Assembly (NCBI GenBank): GCA_030622135.1
Contig: JAUXGL010000008.1
Coordinates: forward strand, 1 to 47,188
Reading direction: 5' to 3'
Source of the DNA: Deltaproteobacteria bacterium
GTDB lineage: Bacteria > Myxococcota > B64-G9
Length of the DNA stretch: 47,188 nucleotides
Shown here: positions 23,761 through 32,204 of the stretch, in pieces
Layout: every line of letters starts with the position of its first letter
How positions within the stretch are numbered: the stretch's first letter is position 1
Position numbers and translations under genes: made by a program
The notes under the pieces: generated by a model
What the model saw: only the letters and a program-made list of their open reading frames with translations
The model's database searches: none
Told to the model about the DNA's origin: nothing

Positions 23761-26077
23761 GTAATCGCTTGCGATCCGAGCCCAGCTTGCGTCCCAGCTC
23801 GGTGATATCGTTTGTCTTGATTTGCTTGCGGCTCCAGGCAACATCCAGGATGCCCACGTCCGCATCCAGCACCAGGCGATAGAACCTCCGCCGGACTTCC
23901 GCCAACACCCGGTAGGCCACCTCGCCGGCCAGATTCTCGGATTCCTTCTCCAACCGGGCCAGCGAAAGCTCGAATGTTTCAAGCTTTCGCTCTTCCGCCT
24001 GCACCTCGGCCCTGAGCTTCTCGGCCTTCTTGATCACTTTTTTGTCCAGGCCCAGCCGGATCCCCTTTATGTCCTTGCGCATTTCGTCCGCTCGCAGGCG
24101 CAGGCTGTTGATCTTGGTGATGAGCGCGCTTCCCTCCGAACCCAGCCGGCTGTGAATCCGCCGTGAAAGATCGCTCTCCTTTTTCAAGGCCACCGTGTAT
24201 TGCTCCCTCAGCTTATGCTCTTCGGTGAGAGTTTCACAATCCATCCCCGCCCGGGCCTTCTCGGTGGCCAGCAGATTGCTCAGCTGATCCAGCTCGGCCT
24301 GGAGCAGCTTGGCGGTGGCCCAGCCCCTTCTCAGTTCTTCTCGGAAATCGCGGATGGCCTCCTGCCTGCCGACCAGCTTGGTCTCGTTGCGGCGGATCCA
24401 CTCCTCCATGGCACTCATCTGCGCCTTCATCCCCTTCAGGGCGAGGCCGGACTCGTAGACCTCCTTTTCCATCCTTCCGATCTTTCGCCGGATCCGGGTT
24501 TCGCGATCCTCGAACTCCTTCTTGGTGGTGGGCAGCTTGTCCATCTGCTTTTCCAGCTGCTCCCGCTCCTTCCGGGCTACAGCAATGAACTTGCGTTCTT
24601 CGACGGTCAAGAACTCCTGGATGATGCGCTCCTCCAGATGGGCCAGGTTCCTCTCCAATATGACCCGAGCATTCTCCACTTCGAAAATCCGCTTGGCCCC
24701 CTCCCGCAACGCGGGAAACAGGTTGATGCGATCCTCATTCTTGAGCAATTCGTACAGCTTGTCCAGCAGCGCGCGCGCCTCCTTCACGAAACGGCGCCCG
24801 GTCTCGATATCTTTCATCACGCCCAGGGCCGAAGCCATGTCGTCGTGGCGACTCATCCACTTCACTGCCAGCGGCGGCAGGTAGGAGGAAAGATCGAAGG
24901 AGTCCAGGTTCTTTCCGGCCACCTCGTTGAAGTAGCGCACCGGATCGTCGTGGCGGGCGATAAGATCGTCCAACTCTTGCTTGACCGTCGAGTAGGTATG
25001 GCTCACCAACATGAAGGCCTGGGCGGCGTCATCGAACCGTTCCATCTTCTCGTAGATGTGCCCCTTGAGCAGGTTGGCCCGCGGGACCAGCGTGCTGTCC
25101 GGCGTGGAGACTTCCAGAATCTCGATGGTGCGCAGAGCCTCCTGCAACCAGGTCTTACGTTCTTCGGGCTGCTCGGCCCCCTCCGCCCGGTGTATATAGG
25201 TCCAGCAGATCTCGAACAAAGCCTCGTCGAAATGAGGCGAGGTGTGCTCGATGGCCTGATAGGCGTCCAGCGCTTCGGTCTCCCTCCCCAGGTCGTACAG
25301 TATGCGGCCCCGGGCCAGGTGGGCCAGTTCGAGCACGCTCTTCTCCTGGTCCCTTTTGGCGGGCTGCTTCACCAGGGCGCTGTACAGATTCAGGGCGTCT
25401 TCCAACCGCTGCTGCCGGATGAACACCACCCCGAGGTAGTAGCGGGCCTGGAAATAGAACGGCGCCCCCGGCTGAAGCGAGGAGAAGGTCTTGGCCGCCT
25501 CCTGATACTTGTTCCTCAAAAAGAGGGCCTTTCCCCACAGGTATTCCGCCTCCGGGGATATCTTCGCGGCTTCCTGGACCAGGCGCGAGTGAGCCGCGTC
25601 CAACTGCGCGTACTCCTTGGTGCGGATGGCAATCTGCATCAGGCGGACCAGCGCCAGTTTACGGTAGGGGCGCCCGCGCCGGTCGTCAAGCACCTGCTTG
25701 AAATACTTTCGCGCGTCGATGTAGTTCCGGTTGAAGAAAAGCGCTTCTCCCAGGCTGTACAGCGCATCGGCATAGCCGGGATGGCCCCGGTTCTGCTCGT
25801 CCTCCACCAGGTCGTAGAAGACAATGGCCGCGCGGACGTGGTCCTTCAGGAGCATCAGCGACTGGCCGTCGTTCAGGCGGGACTCGAAACGCATGGGCTC
25901 GATGGTCTTGTCCTCGAACTGGAGGTACTCGTGACGGATCAGCTTGGTCTTGCCCTCCAGCGCCTCCATCTGCTTTTCGGCCATGCGAATCTCGCCGGGC
26001 AAGTCCGCGCGTACGGACTGGGGAAACCACGCCAGCAGCAAGCCGATGATGGCGACGCTGAAAGGGGTACGAATCAA
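23723..26077 (-). CDS. Exported TPR/coiled-coil protein, GltC-like
   Basis: This 784-residue protein has a signal peptide (MIRTPFSVAIIGLLLAWFPQ, cleavage after VRA) and TPR-like repeats about 60-390 (GYADALYSLGEALFFNRNYID, FQARYYLGVVFIRQQRLEDA). A long coiled coil follows from about 455 to 720, and the C-terminus reads LVLDADVGILDVAWSRKQI. It starts with TTG at 26077, which overlaps the preceding TGA by 4 bp (TTGA) and has GAGGAG 5 nt upstream. Initiation at this rare start is therefore coupled to the upstream gene. Its place before the GltD-like and GltE-like genes suggests the GltC position. The architecture, not a measured similarity, supports this. Confidence 0.82.
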   Translation of the reverse strand: MIRTPFSVAIIGLLLAWFPQSVRADLPGEIRMAEKQMEALEGKTKLIRHEYLQFEDKTIEPMRFESRLNDGQSLMLLKDHVRAAIVFYDLVEDEQNRGHPGYADALYSLGEALFFNRNYIDARKYFKQVLDDRRGRPYRKLALVRLMQIAIRTKEYAQLDAAHSRLVQEAAKISPEAEYLWGKALFLRNKYQEAAKTFSSLQPGAPFYFQARYYLGVVFIRQQRLEDALNLYSALVKQPAKRDQEKSVLELAHLARGRILYDLGRETEALDAYQAIEHTSPHFDEALFEICWTYIHRAEGAEQPEERKTWLQEALRTIEILEVSTPDSTLVPRANLLKGHIYEKMERFDDAAQAFMLVSHTYSTVKQELDDLIARHDDPVRYFNEVAGKNLDSFDLSSYLPPLAVKWMSRHDDMASALGVMKDIETGRRFVKEARALLDKLYELLKNEDRINLFPALREGAKRIFEVENARVILERNLAHLEERIIQEFLTVEERKFIAVARKEREQLEKQMDKLPTTKKEFEDRETRIRRKIGRMEKEVYESGLALKGMKAQMSAMEEWIRRNETKLVGRQEAIRDFREELRRGWATAKLLQAELDQLSNLLATEKARAGMDCETLTEEHKLREQYTVALKKESDLSRRIHSRLGSEGSALITKINSLRLRADEMRKDIKGIRLGLDKKVIKKAEKLRAEVQAEERKLETFELSLARLEKESENLAGEVAYRVLAEVRRRFYRLVLDADVGILDVAWSRKQIKTNDITELGRKLGSDRKRLHDEFESVLKEAQ

Positions 26078-26850
26078 CCGGGCTCCTCGGTTTTTTCCTG
26101 AAGCGTCTTGGCGCGCTGCGGAGTCAGCTTCTCAATCTGGATGTCGTAACGAACCGCCGGACGCTCCTCAAGCGAGGTGGTGATCCCTCCGCGCTCGAAT
26201 CCGACTATTTTCACCGTGATGACTTTGCCTTCCTCGGCGGTGAAGGTGTAACTGGACTTGACCTTGAACTTGTAGCCCTTGACGTACGAGAAGAACCCGT
26301 AGCCCTGCCCCTGGAACACCATCTGCACGGAGATGTTGTGGTTGCCGGGCACGATGTTGCCGGAGAAGATCTCCTTCTCTTCGATATCGTCCAGATCGCC
26401 CTTCACGTCGACCTTCTTGAAAACCGGCTGCCCGTCCAACGCATACTGGACCGAGTTCAACTTGAAGGCCCCGCCCATCTCGTTGCGGTGGAACAGCACC
26501 GCCCGGGCCCCCGCGCCGATCGAGCCGGTGACCACCGTTTCCTGGAGCTGGAGAATCCTGGCCTTGGTGCGAAAGATCTTCTCCTTCAGCTCGTTTACCC
26601 GCTCCTCCAACCCCCGCAGCTTCAACTCGTAGGCCTCGTCGCCACTCTTGGGGACGGGCGCCTCCTCTCCCGCGGCCGGAGCTTCCTCGCTCGGCGCGAC
26701 TACTTCAACGGATGTTTCCCCGGTTGCGGGCACGTTCTCCGGCGCGTTCTCCGGCGCCCTCTCCTCTTCGCCCGCCTGTCCCCACGCCGGCTGGGTGCAG
26801 ATCACCAGGACGACCAACAGCCCCGCGACGGTCCATTTCGCAATATGCAT
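26074..26850 (-). CDS. Exported coiled-coil protein of the Glt-type cluster (258 aa)
   Basis: A signal peptide (MHIAKWTVAGLLVVLVICTQ, cleavage near AWG-QAG) precedes a Pro/Glu/Ala linker with short repeats (APENAPENVP) and a coiled coil (KLRGLEERVNELKEKIFRTK). A compact beta domain follows (RNEMGGAFKLNSVQYALDGQ through FFSYVKGYKFKVKSSYTFTA), which would face the periplasm. Related proteins in myxobacteria are sometimes misnamed dihydrolipoamide acetyltransferase; no lipoyl or catalytic domain is present here. GGAGG 6 nt before ATG 26850 fixes the start. It opens the long operon and is translationally coupled to the next gene. Confidence 0.8.
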   Translation of the reverse strand: MHIAKWTVAGLLVVLVICTQPAWGQAGEEERAPENAPENVPATGETSVEVVAPSEEAPAAGEEAPVPKSGDEAYELKLRGLEERVNELKEKIFRTKARILQLQETVVTGSIGAGARAVLFHRNEMGGAFKLNSVQYALDGQPVFKKVDVKGDLDDIEEKEIFSGNIVPGNHNISVQMVFQGQGYGFFSYVKGYKFKVKSSYTFTAEEGKVITVKIVGFERGGITTSLEERPAVRYDIQIEKLTPQRAKTLQEKTEEPG

Positions 26851-27198
26851 CAGGCTCCTCCTCGGTAGAGGGCAAACTTCCCCGCACTCTCCGCCGGAAT
26901 ATTCGAGTCGAAGCGCGCAAGCCACACGCCAAATATCCTTTGTTAGACCACTTTTACATTCTCTGTCAATTCTTTTTCTAGCCCGGGACACCCGGGAAGA
27001 TCCGTGGCAGGGATCACTCTCCCCTCCCTCATGTGAGACGAAAGATACCCGGGAAGGAATTGAAAATTTTTCTACAGTGTTTACGGAAGCAGGCCGCTCA
27101 GCACCGCAACCCGCGCGGCACAAGACGTGCGTTGGGAAGGTGCCGGTGACTTTGGCAATACCTGACTCAAGTGTGAATGTCGTGCCCTATAAAGCGGT
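26851..27198. other. Intergenic region between mglA and the Glt-type operon
   Basis: These 348 bp carry no convincing gene. They hold the minus-strand promoter at 26942-26969 and two direct copies of ACCCGGGAAG (near 26990 and 27050). A T-rich stretch of the minus strand lies near 26970. No clear intrinsic terminator for mglA was found. Confidence 0.6.
26942..26969 (-). promoter_or_regulatory. Candidate promoter of the Glt/Agl-type operon
   Basis: On the minus strand TTGACA (complement of 26964-26969) and TCTAAC (complement of 26942-26947) are 16 bp apart. The predicted start near 26935 gives a leader of about 85 nt to ATG 26850. The large cluster could thus be expressed separately from mglBA. 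Confidence 0.45.
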
Positions 27199-27786
27199 CT
27201 AGCGACCTTTTTTGAGTTCCTGCAGCACCAGCTTGGCTATGGCCTTCAGGGTGTCGAACACACCCCAGCCGGTGGCCGCGATGCTCTGGAATTCCGGTAC
27301 GTTATCCGGGTTGAGCAGTCGGTGAAGCTCCTCGATGCTCGCGGCGTTGGGGAGATCGCGCTTATTGTACTGAAGAATGTATGGGATTGCCTTGAGATCG
27401 TACCCCTGCTCGGCCAGGTTGACTCGCAGGTTCTCCATACTCTCCAGGTTGGCCTCCATACGCTCGAGCTGGGAGTCGGCCACGAACACGACCCCGTCCA
27501 CACCCTTGAGAATCAGCTTCCGGCTGGCATCGTAAAACACCTGACCAGGCACGGTGTAGAGGTGAAAACGGGTCTTGAAGCCGCGAATCTCTCCCAGGCT
27601 CAACGGGAGGAAATCGAAGAAAAGGGTGCGCTCCGTTTCCGTAGCCAGGGAAATCATCTTGCCCTTGGCTTCCGGGTTGGTCTTGGCATAGATATATTGT
27701 AGATTAGTCGTCTTCCCGCACAATCCGGGGCCGTAGTAAACAATCTTGCAGTTGATTTCACGGGAGGAGTAATTGATGAAAGACAT
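27199..27786 (-). CDS. mglA: MglA, Ras-like polarity GTPase
   Basis: MglA is the small GTPase that sets cell polarity and assembles gliding and type IV pilus machinery at the leading pole in Myxococcus. The product is 195 residues, the M. xanthus length, and starts [20 protein letters not shown]. Motifs: P-loop GPGLCGKTT, the MglA-type switch [12 protein letters not shown] in place of DxxG, and NKRD (G4). GAGG lies 8 nt before ATG 27786, 23 bp after the mglB stop; an upstream in-frame codon at 27813 overlaps mglB and is not used. No terminator is obvious between it and the downstream cluster, 348 bp away. Confidence 0.97.
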   Translation of the reverse strand: MSFINYSSREINCKIVYYGPGLCGKTTNLQYIYAKTNPEAKGKMISLATETERTLFFDFLPLSLGEIRGFKTRFHLYTVPGQVFYDASRKLILKGVDGVVFVADSQLERMEANLESMENLRVNLAEQGYDLKAIPYILQYNKRDLPNAASIEELHRLLNPDNVPEFQSIAATGWGVFDTLKAIAKLVLQELKKGR

Positions 27787-27809
27787 GCTGTAGCCCTCGG
27801 AGGCTGTCC

Positions 27810-28292
27810 TCAATCACTAAACAGATTGTCGATGTCTTCGTCGGTTATCTCTGCGAACGGCGACCCCGCGGCGGGATCCTCAAGCTTGCGCATCAACTCA
27901 TCGAATATGACCGCCAGTTCCTGCGATGTTTTCTTCACCCGCAAGCGAACCAATCCGAGCGAAGAACGTCCGTCGAAAATAACCACGAGAATCACCCGGC
28001 TGGCGACAATCGAAATGTGCAGGTTGTCCCGCTCGCCCTCGTGGAAAAGAATGGAGAACTCCTTCTCCCCGATCAGCTTGGCCAACCCGCCCGTCGCCGC
28101 GATGTTGCCCGCGGTCAGCGACGCCAGCGAGGTGGTGTCCAGGTTCTCCACCTGTCCCGAGGCGGCAATCAACTGGCCGTTCTTAGCGACCAGGAAAACA
28201 ACCTTGGAGTTGGCCTCGCGGCAAAGACGATCACAGATGGTGGAGATCCGGTTGAACTCCTCTTCGTACATAACGAATTGAGGACTAACCAT
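27810..28292 (-). CDS. mglB: MglB, roadblock-domain GTPase-activating protein
   Basis: MglB is the roadblock/LC7 protein that stimulates MglA GTP hydrolysis and marks the lagging pole. The 160-residue product includes [42 protein letters not shown] (split motif) and the C-terminal [17 protein letters not shown], nearly the same as in M. xanthus MglB. GGGAG lies 6 nt before ATG 28292; an internal ATG seven codons on is possible. It precedes mglA as in myxobacteria. A strong promoter lies about 140 bp upstream. Confidence 0.97.
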   Translation of the reverse strand: MVSPQFVMYEEEFNRISTICDRLCREANSKVVFLVAKNGQLIAASGQVENLDTTSLASLTAGNIAATGGLAKLIGEKEFSILFHEGERDNLHISIVASRVILVVIFDGRSSLGLVRLRVKKTSQELAVIFDELMRKLEDPAAGSPFAEITDEDIDNLFSD

Positions 28293-28433
28293 TCAAAACT
28301 CCCAGCGCCCTACCATCCAGAGAGTAAATGAACACCTCCCGACAGAGGCGTCCGACAGTTTTCGACGTTACTACAACGCTCCGCAGGGTTCAACTTTTTT
28401 ACCCCCGCGAAAAATCCACCAAAAAACGGCCAA

Positions 28434-28463
28434 ACTATAGCTTTGCCCCTCGGGAGGTGTCAA
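28434..28463 (-). promoter_or_regulatory. Strong sigma70-type promoter of mglBA
   Basis: On the minus strand a perfect TTGACA (complement of 28458-28463) is followed after 18 bp by TATAGT (complement of 28434-28439, 5 of 6 matches). The predicted start near 28427 leaves a leader of about 135 nt before mglB. Confidence 0.7.
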
Positions 28464-28576
28464 GCAGTTTAACCGGCCCGGATCCACCACCTCGTTTTGC
28501 AACTCCGCGTCGCAGCACCGAAGTCGATGCTCGACGTTCCGAACCACGCCTCCGCTCGACTTCAGCGCAGATCCTT

Positions 28577-28620
28577 AAGACTTGCAAAACAAGACTTGCA
28601 AAACGAAGACTTGCAAAACG
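28577..28620. repeat. Three tandem copies of a 14-15-bp unit
   Basis: AAGACTTGCAAAAC(G) occurs at 28577-28590, 28591-28605 and 28606-28620 with no mismatches. The units are contiguous and lie between two divergent promoters, 75 bp upstream of the por -35 box. The 14-15-bp spacing (about 1.4 helical turns) does not put the copies on one face of the DNA. They may be sites for a repeat-binding regulator, or simple slippage. Confidence 0.85.
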
Positions 28621-28695
28621 ATCTGGCGTCCCGGAATTTAAAGAAGGGGGGTGAGATCCTGGCATGCCCCCAACCTCAAAATCCCGGGGTTTCCC

Positions 28696-28724
28696 TTGAC
28701 ATGAACGAACCAGAGCAGTAAAAA
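28696..28724 (+). promoter_or_regulatory. Candidate promoter of the por-diaphorase operon
   Basis: TTGACA (28696-28701), a 17-bp spacer and TAAAAA (28719-28724) precede the GGGAGG ribosome site (28743-28748) and ATG 28755. Confidence 0.6.
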
Positions 28725-28754
28725 AGGCCTCCGTTTCCTTTTGGGAGGATTTCG

Positions 28755-29309
28755 ATGCACGAAGTGAGGTTTCACGGACGTGGCGGCCAGGGGGCGGTCA
28801 CCTCGGCGGAGCTGCTTGCTCATGCGGCCATCGCCGAGGGGAAAAGCGCACAGGCCTTTCCCTCCTTCGGGCCCGAGCGCCGCGGCGCCCCGGTGATCGC
28901 TTTCTCGCGGGTGTCCGATCGGCCCATCCGGATGAGGACCGCCATACAGGAACCGACCATGGTAACGATCCTGGATCCCTCCCTCTTGCGACTGGCCAAG
29001 GTCGATCAGGGCCTCCAACCAAACGGAACCGTCGTGCTCAACACATCCAAGTCTCCCGACGAGATCCGCGAGGCATTCGGCATACGCGCCAGGCTGGCGA
29101 TCATCGACGCCAACCACATTGCCCGGGAAGAAATCGGCCGGGTCATCACCAACACCACCATGTTGGGAGCCATGATCGCCGCAACCCCCATCGTCACCCC
29201 GGAAGAGCTGGAGCACGCCCTTTTGAAACGTTTCGGACGTATCGCGAAAAAAAATATCTCCGCCTTCCGGCGGGCCCGGAAAGAAACTCACATCCACGAG
29301 GCCGTGTAA
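28755..29309 (+). CDS. porG: 2-oxoacid:ferredoxin oxidoreductase, gamma subunit
   Basis: The gamma subunit of a four-subunit, CoA-dependent 2-oxoacid oxidoreductase that decarboxylates pyruvate or a similar acid to the acyl-CoA. The 184 residues start with HEVRFHGRGGQGAVTSAELL and contain FPSFGPERRGAPVIAFSR, both hallmarks of the gamma domain. GGGAGG is 6 nt before the ATG. It heads a seven-gene plus-strand operon with the order gamma-delta-alpha-beta-NuoE-NuoF-NuoG, short gaps and overlaps. The exact substrate is not settled; the beta subunit looks pyruvate-type. Confidence 0.92.
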   Translation: MHEVRFHGRGGQGAVTSAELLAHAAIAEGKSAQAFPSFGPERRGAPVIAFSRVSDRPIRMRTAIQEPTMVTILDPSLLRLAKVDQGLQPNGTVVLNTSKSPDEIREAFGIRARLAIIDANHIAREEIGRVITNTTMLGAMIAATPIVTPEELEHALLKRFGRIAKKNISAFRRARKETHIHEAV

Positions 29310-29322
29310 GGAGGCAAACTCC

Positions 29323-29622
29323 ATGGCCACGCAGAGCGCCAAACCTAAATGGACCGAACTGGCAGTGGGCACGGCCATCACCGTGCCCGGCAGCGCCAGA
29401 CAGAACCGCACCGGCGACTGGCGCTCCTCGCGCCCGATCTGGAACCACGAGGAGTGCATTCGCTGCGGCGTATGTGTAATCTTCTGCCCGGAAGGCTGCA
29501 TCCACTTCGATCAGGACCAGCCGGGTTACCCCAGCGCGGACCTCGAGTATTGCAAGGGATGCGGCATCTGCGCGCATGAATGCCCCACCGCCTGCATCAC
29601 CACACAGGAAGAGGAGGAGTGA
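29323..29622 (+). CDS. porD: 2-oxoacid:ferredoxin oxidoreductase, delta (ferredoxin) subunit
   Basis: A 99-residue 2[4Fe-4S] ferredoxin subunit. The cluster motifs are CIRCGVCVIFCPEGC and CKGCGICAHECPTAC, two full CxxCxxCxxxC sets with canonical prolines. The N-terminal 45 residues form the lead segment usual in delta subunits (AVGTAITVPGSARQNRTGDW). It carries electrons from the TPP site to an acceptor, here probably the diaphorase encoded downstream. AAGGAGG precedes the ATG. Its TGA shares one base with the next ATG (TGATG), so alpha is translationally coupled. Confidence 0.95.
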   Translation: MATQSAKPKWTELAVGTAITVPGSARQNRTGDWRSSRPIWNHEECIRCGVCVIFCPEGCIHFDQDQPGYPSADLEYCKGCGICAHECPTACITTQEEEE

Positions 29623-30797
29623 TGGAACAGCGCCTTGGTTTGGAAGCGTCCATCGCCATAGCCGAGGTGGTCTGCCGCTGCGACGTAGACATCGTGGCCG
29701 CCTACCCCATCACTCCCCAGACCCACGTGGTGGAGCACCTGTCCGAGCTGGTGGCCGACGGAGAGCTGGACGCCGCGTTCGTCCCGGTGGAGAGCGAGCA
29801 CTCGGCCATGTCGGTATGCTGCGGCACCGCGGCGGTGGGCGCGCGCACCTTCACCTCCACCGCCGCCCAGGGCCTGGCCCTGATGCACGAGATCCTGTTC
29901 ATCGCCTCGGCGTTGAGGCTGCCCATCGTCATGGCGGTGGCCAACCGCAGTCTCTCCGGCCCCATCAGCATCTGGAACGACCACTCGGACGTCATGACCG
30001 AGCGGGACGTGGGCTGGGTGCAGATCTTCGCCGAGAATGCCCAGGAGGCCGCGGACCTGACCATCTGGTCCTTCCGCCTGGCCGAGGACCGGCGAGTTTC
30101 CCTGCCGGTGATGGTGAACTTCGACGGCTTCATCCTCACCCACACCATCGAGCCGATGCTCATGCCGGACAAAGAGATGGTGCAGGCGTTCCTGCCGCCC
30201 TGGGAGCCGCTCTTGAAGCTGGACGTGGATGAACCCATCTCCATGGGCCCGGTGGGAATCCCGGATATCTATACCGAAACCAAACAGGTGCAGCAACACC
30301 TACTGACCCAGGCCTACGGCCCCATCGTGGAAACCCTGAACGAATTCGCCCAACACTTCAAGCGCACCTATAAACCCATCGAAACCTACCGGTCCGATGA
30401 CGCCGAAGTGCTGCTCTGCACCATGGGGGCGCTGAGCGAGACGGCCATGGAAGTGGTCGACCGGCGCCGCAAGCAGGGCCAGAAGGTCGGACTGGTGCGC
30501 ATCCGCCTGTGGCGTCCCTTCCCCTTCGAGGACCTCTACCGGGCCGTCGGCAACGTACCGGTTCTGGGAGTGATGGACCGGGCCATCAGCTTCGGCGGGC
30601 CCGTGGGTCCGGTGGCATCGGAGATCAAGGCGGCCTTCTACCACCGGGAACAACGGCCCAAGATCGTGGAGTTCATAGCCGGCCTGGGCGGGCGCGACGT
30701 CCCCCTGAGCGACTTCGGCCGGATGTTCGACAGCCTGTACACAACGGGGGAGACGGGGAAGATCCCCGCTCCGACCATCATCGGCCTCAGGGAGTAA
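29622..30797 (+). CDS. porA: 2-oxoacid:ferredoxin oxidoreductase, alpha subunit
   Basis: The alpha subunit (391 residues) holds the pyrimidine-binding domain of the TPP enzyme and the transketolase-C-like domain. Motifs: [20 protein letters not shown] near the start, [21 protein letters not shown] with the catalytic-type glutamate, [13 protein letters not shown], and near 310 [19 protein letters not shown] 29622 overlaps the delta stop by one base and follows GGAGGAG. It is cytosolic and combines with the beta subunit at the TPP site. An in-frame upstream start inside porD is not needed. Confidence 0.95.
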   Translation: MEQRLGLEASIAIAEVVCRCDVDIVAAYPITPQTHVVEHLSELVADGELDAAFVPVESEHSAMSVCCGTAAVGARTFTSTAAQGLALMHEILFIASALRLPIVMAVANRSLSGPISIWNDHSDVMTERDVGWVQIFAENAQEAADLTIWSFRLAEDRRVSLPVMVNFDGFILTHTIEPMLMPDKEMVQAFLPPWEPLLKLDVDEPISMGPVGIPDIYTETKQVQQHLLTQAYGPIVETLNEFAQHFKRTYKPIETYRSDDAEVLLCTMGALSETAMEVVDRRRKQGQKVGLVRIRLWRPFPFEDLYRAVGNVPVLGVMDRAISFGGPVGPVASEIKAAFYHREQRPKIVEFIAGLGGRDVPLSDFGRMFDSLYTTGETGKIPAPTIIGLRE

Positions 30798-30799
30798 CC

Positions 30800-31729
30800 A
30801 TGGAAGGAATGAACGTATTTGCCGCCAGGTTGTTTCCCAAAGACAACCGCTTCGTGTCCGGTCACCGGGCCTGCCAGGGATGCGCCGAGGTGCTGGCCGT
30901 GCGGCTGATCCATCAGATCCTGGGGCGCAACACCATGGTGGCCTCGGCCACCGGGTGCATGGAGATCATCTCATCATCATATCCGGACACCGCCTGGTCG
31001 ATTCCCTGGATCCACGTGGCCTTCGAGAACGCGGCCGCGGTAGCCTCGGGAATAGAAGCCGGCCTGCAGATCCTGATGAAGAAGGGCCGGATGCCCAAAA
31101 GGAAGATCAACGTGGTGGGCATGGCCGGGGACGGAGGCACCGCCGACATCGGAATCCAGGCGCTGTCGGGAGCCCTGGAGCGCGGCCACGACATGATCTA
31201 CATCTGCTACGACAACGAAGCCTACATGAACACCGGCGTCCAGCGATCCAGCTCGACCCCCTACGGCGCCTCCACCACCACCTCTCCGGCGGGGAAGATC
31301 AGCATCGGCCAGCAAACCTGGAAGAAAAACGTGACCATGATCGCGGCCGCCCACAACATCCCCTACGTGGCCACGGCCAGCCCCAGCTACCCGTTCGACC
31401 TGGCCGAGAAGGTGCGGAAGGCCGCCAAGGTCAAGGGCCCGGCCTACCTGCACGTGTACTCCGCCTGCCCCACCGGGTGGCGCCTGGATCCCAAGTTGGC
31501 CATAACCATCGGCCGGCTGGCCGTCCAAACCGGAGCGTTTCCCCTTTACGAGATCGAAAACGGCAAGCTCAAGATCAGCGTCAAAACACCCAAGCTGCGG
31601 CCGTTGCAGGACTACACCAAGCCCCAGGGCCGCTTCCGCCACCTGGACGACGCGACCATCGCGGAGATCGAGAAGCGCCTTTTTGAAGAGTACCAGAAAC
31701 TCGAACGCCGTGAAGGACTGATTTTTTAG
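30800..31729 (+). CDS. porB: 2-oxoacid:ferredoxin oxidoreductase, beta subunit
   Basis: The beta subunit (309 residues) binds TPP diphosphate and one [4Fe-4S] cluster. Cysteines lie in CQGCAE, TGCME and YSACPTGW. The TPP motif is [15 protein letters not shown] with [10 protein letters not shown], and the following [19 protein letters not shown] resembles pyruvate-type enzymes (PorB). GGGAG precedes ATG 30800, 2 bp after the alpha stop. The C-terminal part ([20 protein letters not shown]) matches the normal PorB tail. Pyruvate is the likeliest substrate; 2-oxoisovalerate or another 2-oxoacid cannot be ruled out. Confidence 0.94.
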   Translation: MEGMNVFAARLFPKDNRFVSGHRACQGCAEVLAVRLIHQILGRNTMVASATGCMEIISSSYPDTAWSIPWIHVAFENAAAVASGIEAGLQILMKKGRMPKRKINVVGMAGDGGTADIGIQALSGALERGHDMIYICYDNEAYMNTGVQRSSSTPYGASTTTSPAGKISIGQQTWKKNVTMIAAAHNIPYVATASPSYPFDLAEKVRKAAKVKGPAYLHVYSACPTGWRLDPKLAITIGRLAVQTGAFPLYEIENGKLKISVKTPKLRPLQDYTKPQGRFRHLDDATIAEIEKRLFEEYQKLERREGLIF

Positions 31730-31738
31730 GAAACCACC

Positions 31739-32200
31739 ATGGACGCCAAAAAGCTGAACACCATTCTGGACAAGTACCGGCGGGAGCCGTCCGCGCTCCT
31801 GGCCATCCTCCAGGACATCCAGGACGAAGAGAACTACCTGCCCAAGGACACCATCCGGCAGGTGGCCGGGGAACTCGGCGTTCCCCTGGCCCGGATCTAT
31901 GCCTTGTCCACCTTCTTCTCTTCTTTCTCGCTCGAGCCCCGCGGAAAGCACATCTGCACCGTGTGCATGGGCACCGCCTGCCACGTGCGGGGAGCCCCCC
32001 GACTGGTGGAGCACATCGAGCGGGAGTTCGACGTCCCGGCCGGCCAGACCACCCCGGATATGCAACTGACTCTGGAGACGGTCAATTGCGTGGGCGCCTG
32101 CGCCCTGGGACCCCTGGTGATCCTCGACGGCGAATACCACGGCAACATGAACCCGGCGAAGCTGGATCGCGTGTTTCGTCCGCTGAAAAAGAAGGAATGA
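31739..32200 (+). CDS. NuoE/HoxE-like [2Fe-2S] subunit
   Basis: A 153-residue thioredoxin-fold subunit of the NADH-oxidising arm. The N-terminal helical part ([40 protein letters not shown] split) is typical of NuoE/HndA. The four [2Fe-2S] ligands are in [11 protein letters not shown] and [10 protein letters not shown]. It starts 9 bp after porB. With the NuoF- and NuoG-like genes that follow it should form an NAD(P)(H):acceptor diaphorase module. Complex I NuoE, HndA of NADP-reducing hydrogenase and HoxE all share this fold; the por context shows which reductase it may serve. Confidence 0.92.
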   Translation: MDAKKLNTILDKYRREPSALLAILQDIQDEENYLPKDTIRQVAGELGVPLARIYALSTFFSSFSLEPRGKHICTVCMGTACHVRGAPRLVEHIEREFDVPAGQTTPDMQLTLETVNCVGACALGPLVILDGEYHGNMNPAKLDRVFRPLKKKE

Positions 32201-32204
32201 AGCC

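Larger units (their letters stand above)
28293..28754. other. Divergent control region between mglBA and the por operon
   Basis: These 462 bp separate two divergent operons and hold no convincing gene. They contain the mglBA promoter (28434-28463), an inverted repeat CGAAGTCGA/TCGACTTCA (28519-28527 and 28556-28564), three direct copies of a 14-15-bp unit (28577-28620) and the por promoter (28696-28724). A plus-strand frame of 108 codons from 28328 crosses both structures and is judged non-coding. Confidence 0.7.

Noticed and set aside
23761..23982. N-terminal extension of the GltD-like protein
   Set aside because: It overlaps the C-terminal coding part of the GltC-like gene in another frame; the signal peptide starts at 23757/23760.
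24200..26101. Long open frame on the plus strand (633 codons), with similar ones at 21859-23529, 6907-8601 and 10876-12033
   Set aside because: They are antisense to clear genes, have unlikely His/Gln/Arg-rich composition and no family motifs. GC-rich codon bias keeps such frames open.
26074..26850. Dihydrolipoamide acetyltransferase
   Set aside because: The name is attached to similar proteins in some annotations, but there is no lipoyl domain, no E2 catalytic HxxxD motif, and the protein has a signal peptide.
28577..28620. CRISPR array
   Set aside because: Three contiguous 14-15-bp copies without spacers and no cas genes; a simple tandem repeat.
28328..28654. 108-codon plus-strand frame in the mglBA-por control region
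   Set aside because: It spans the mglBA promoter and the tandem repeats, lacks a ribosome site and shows no protein-like pattern.
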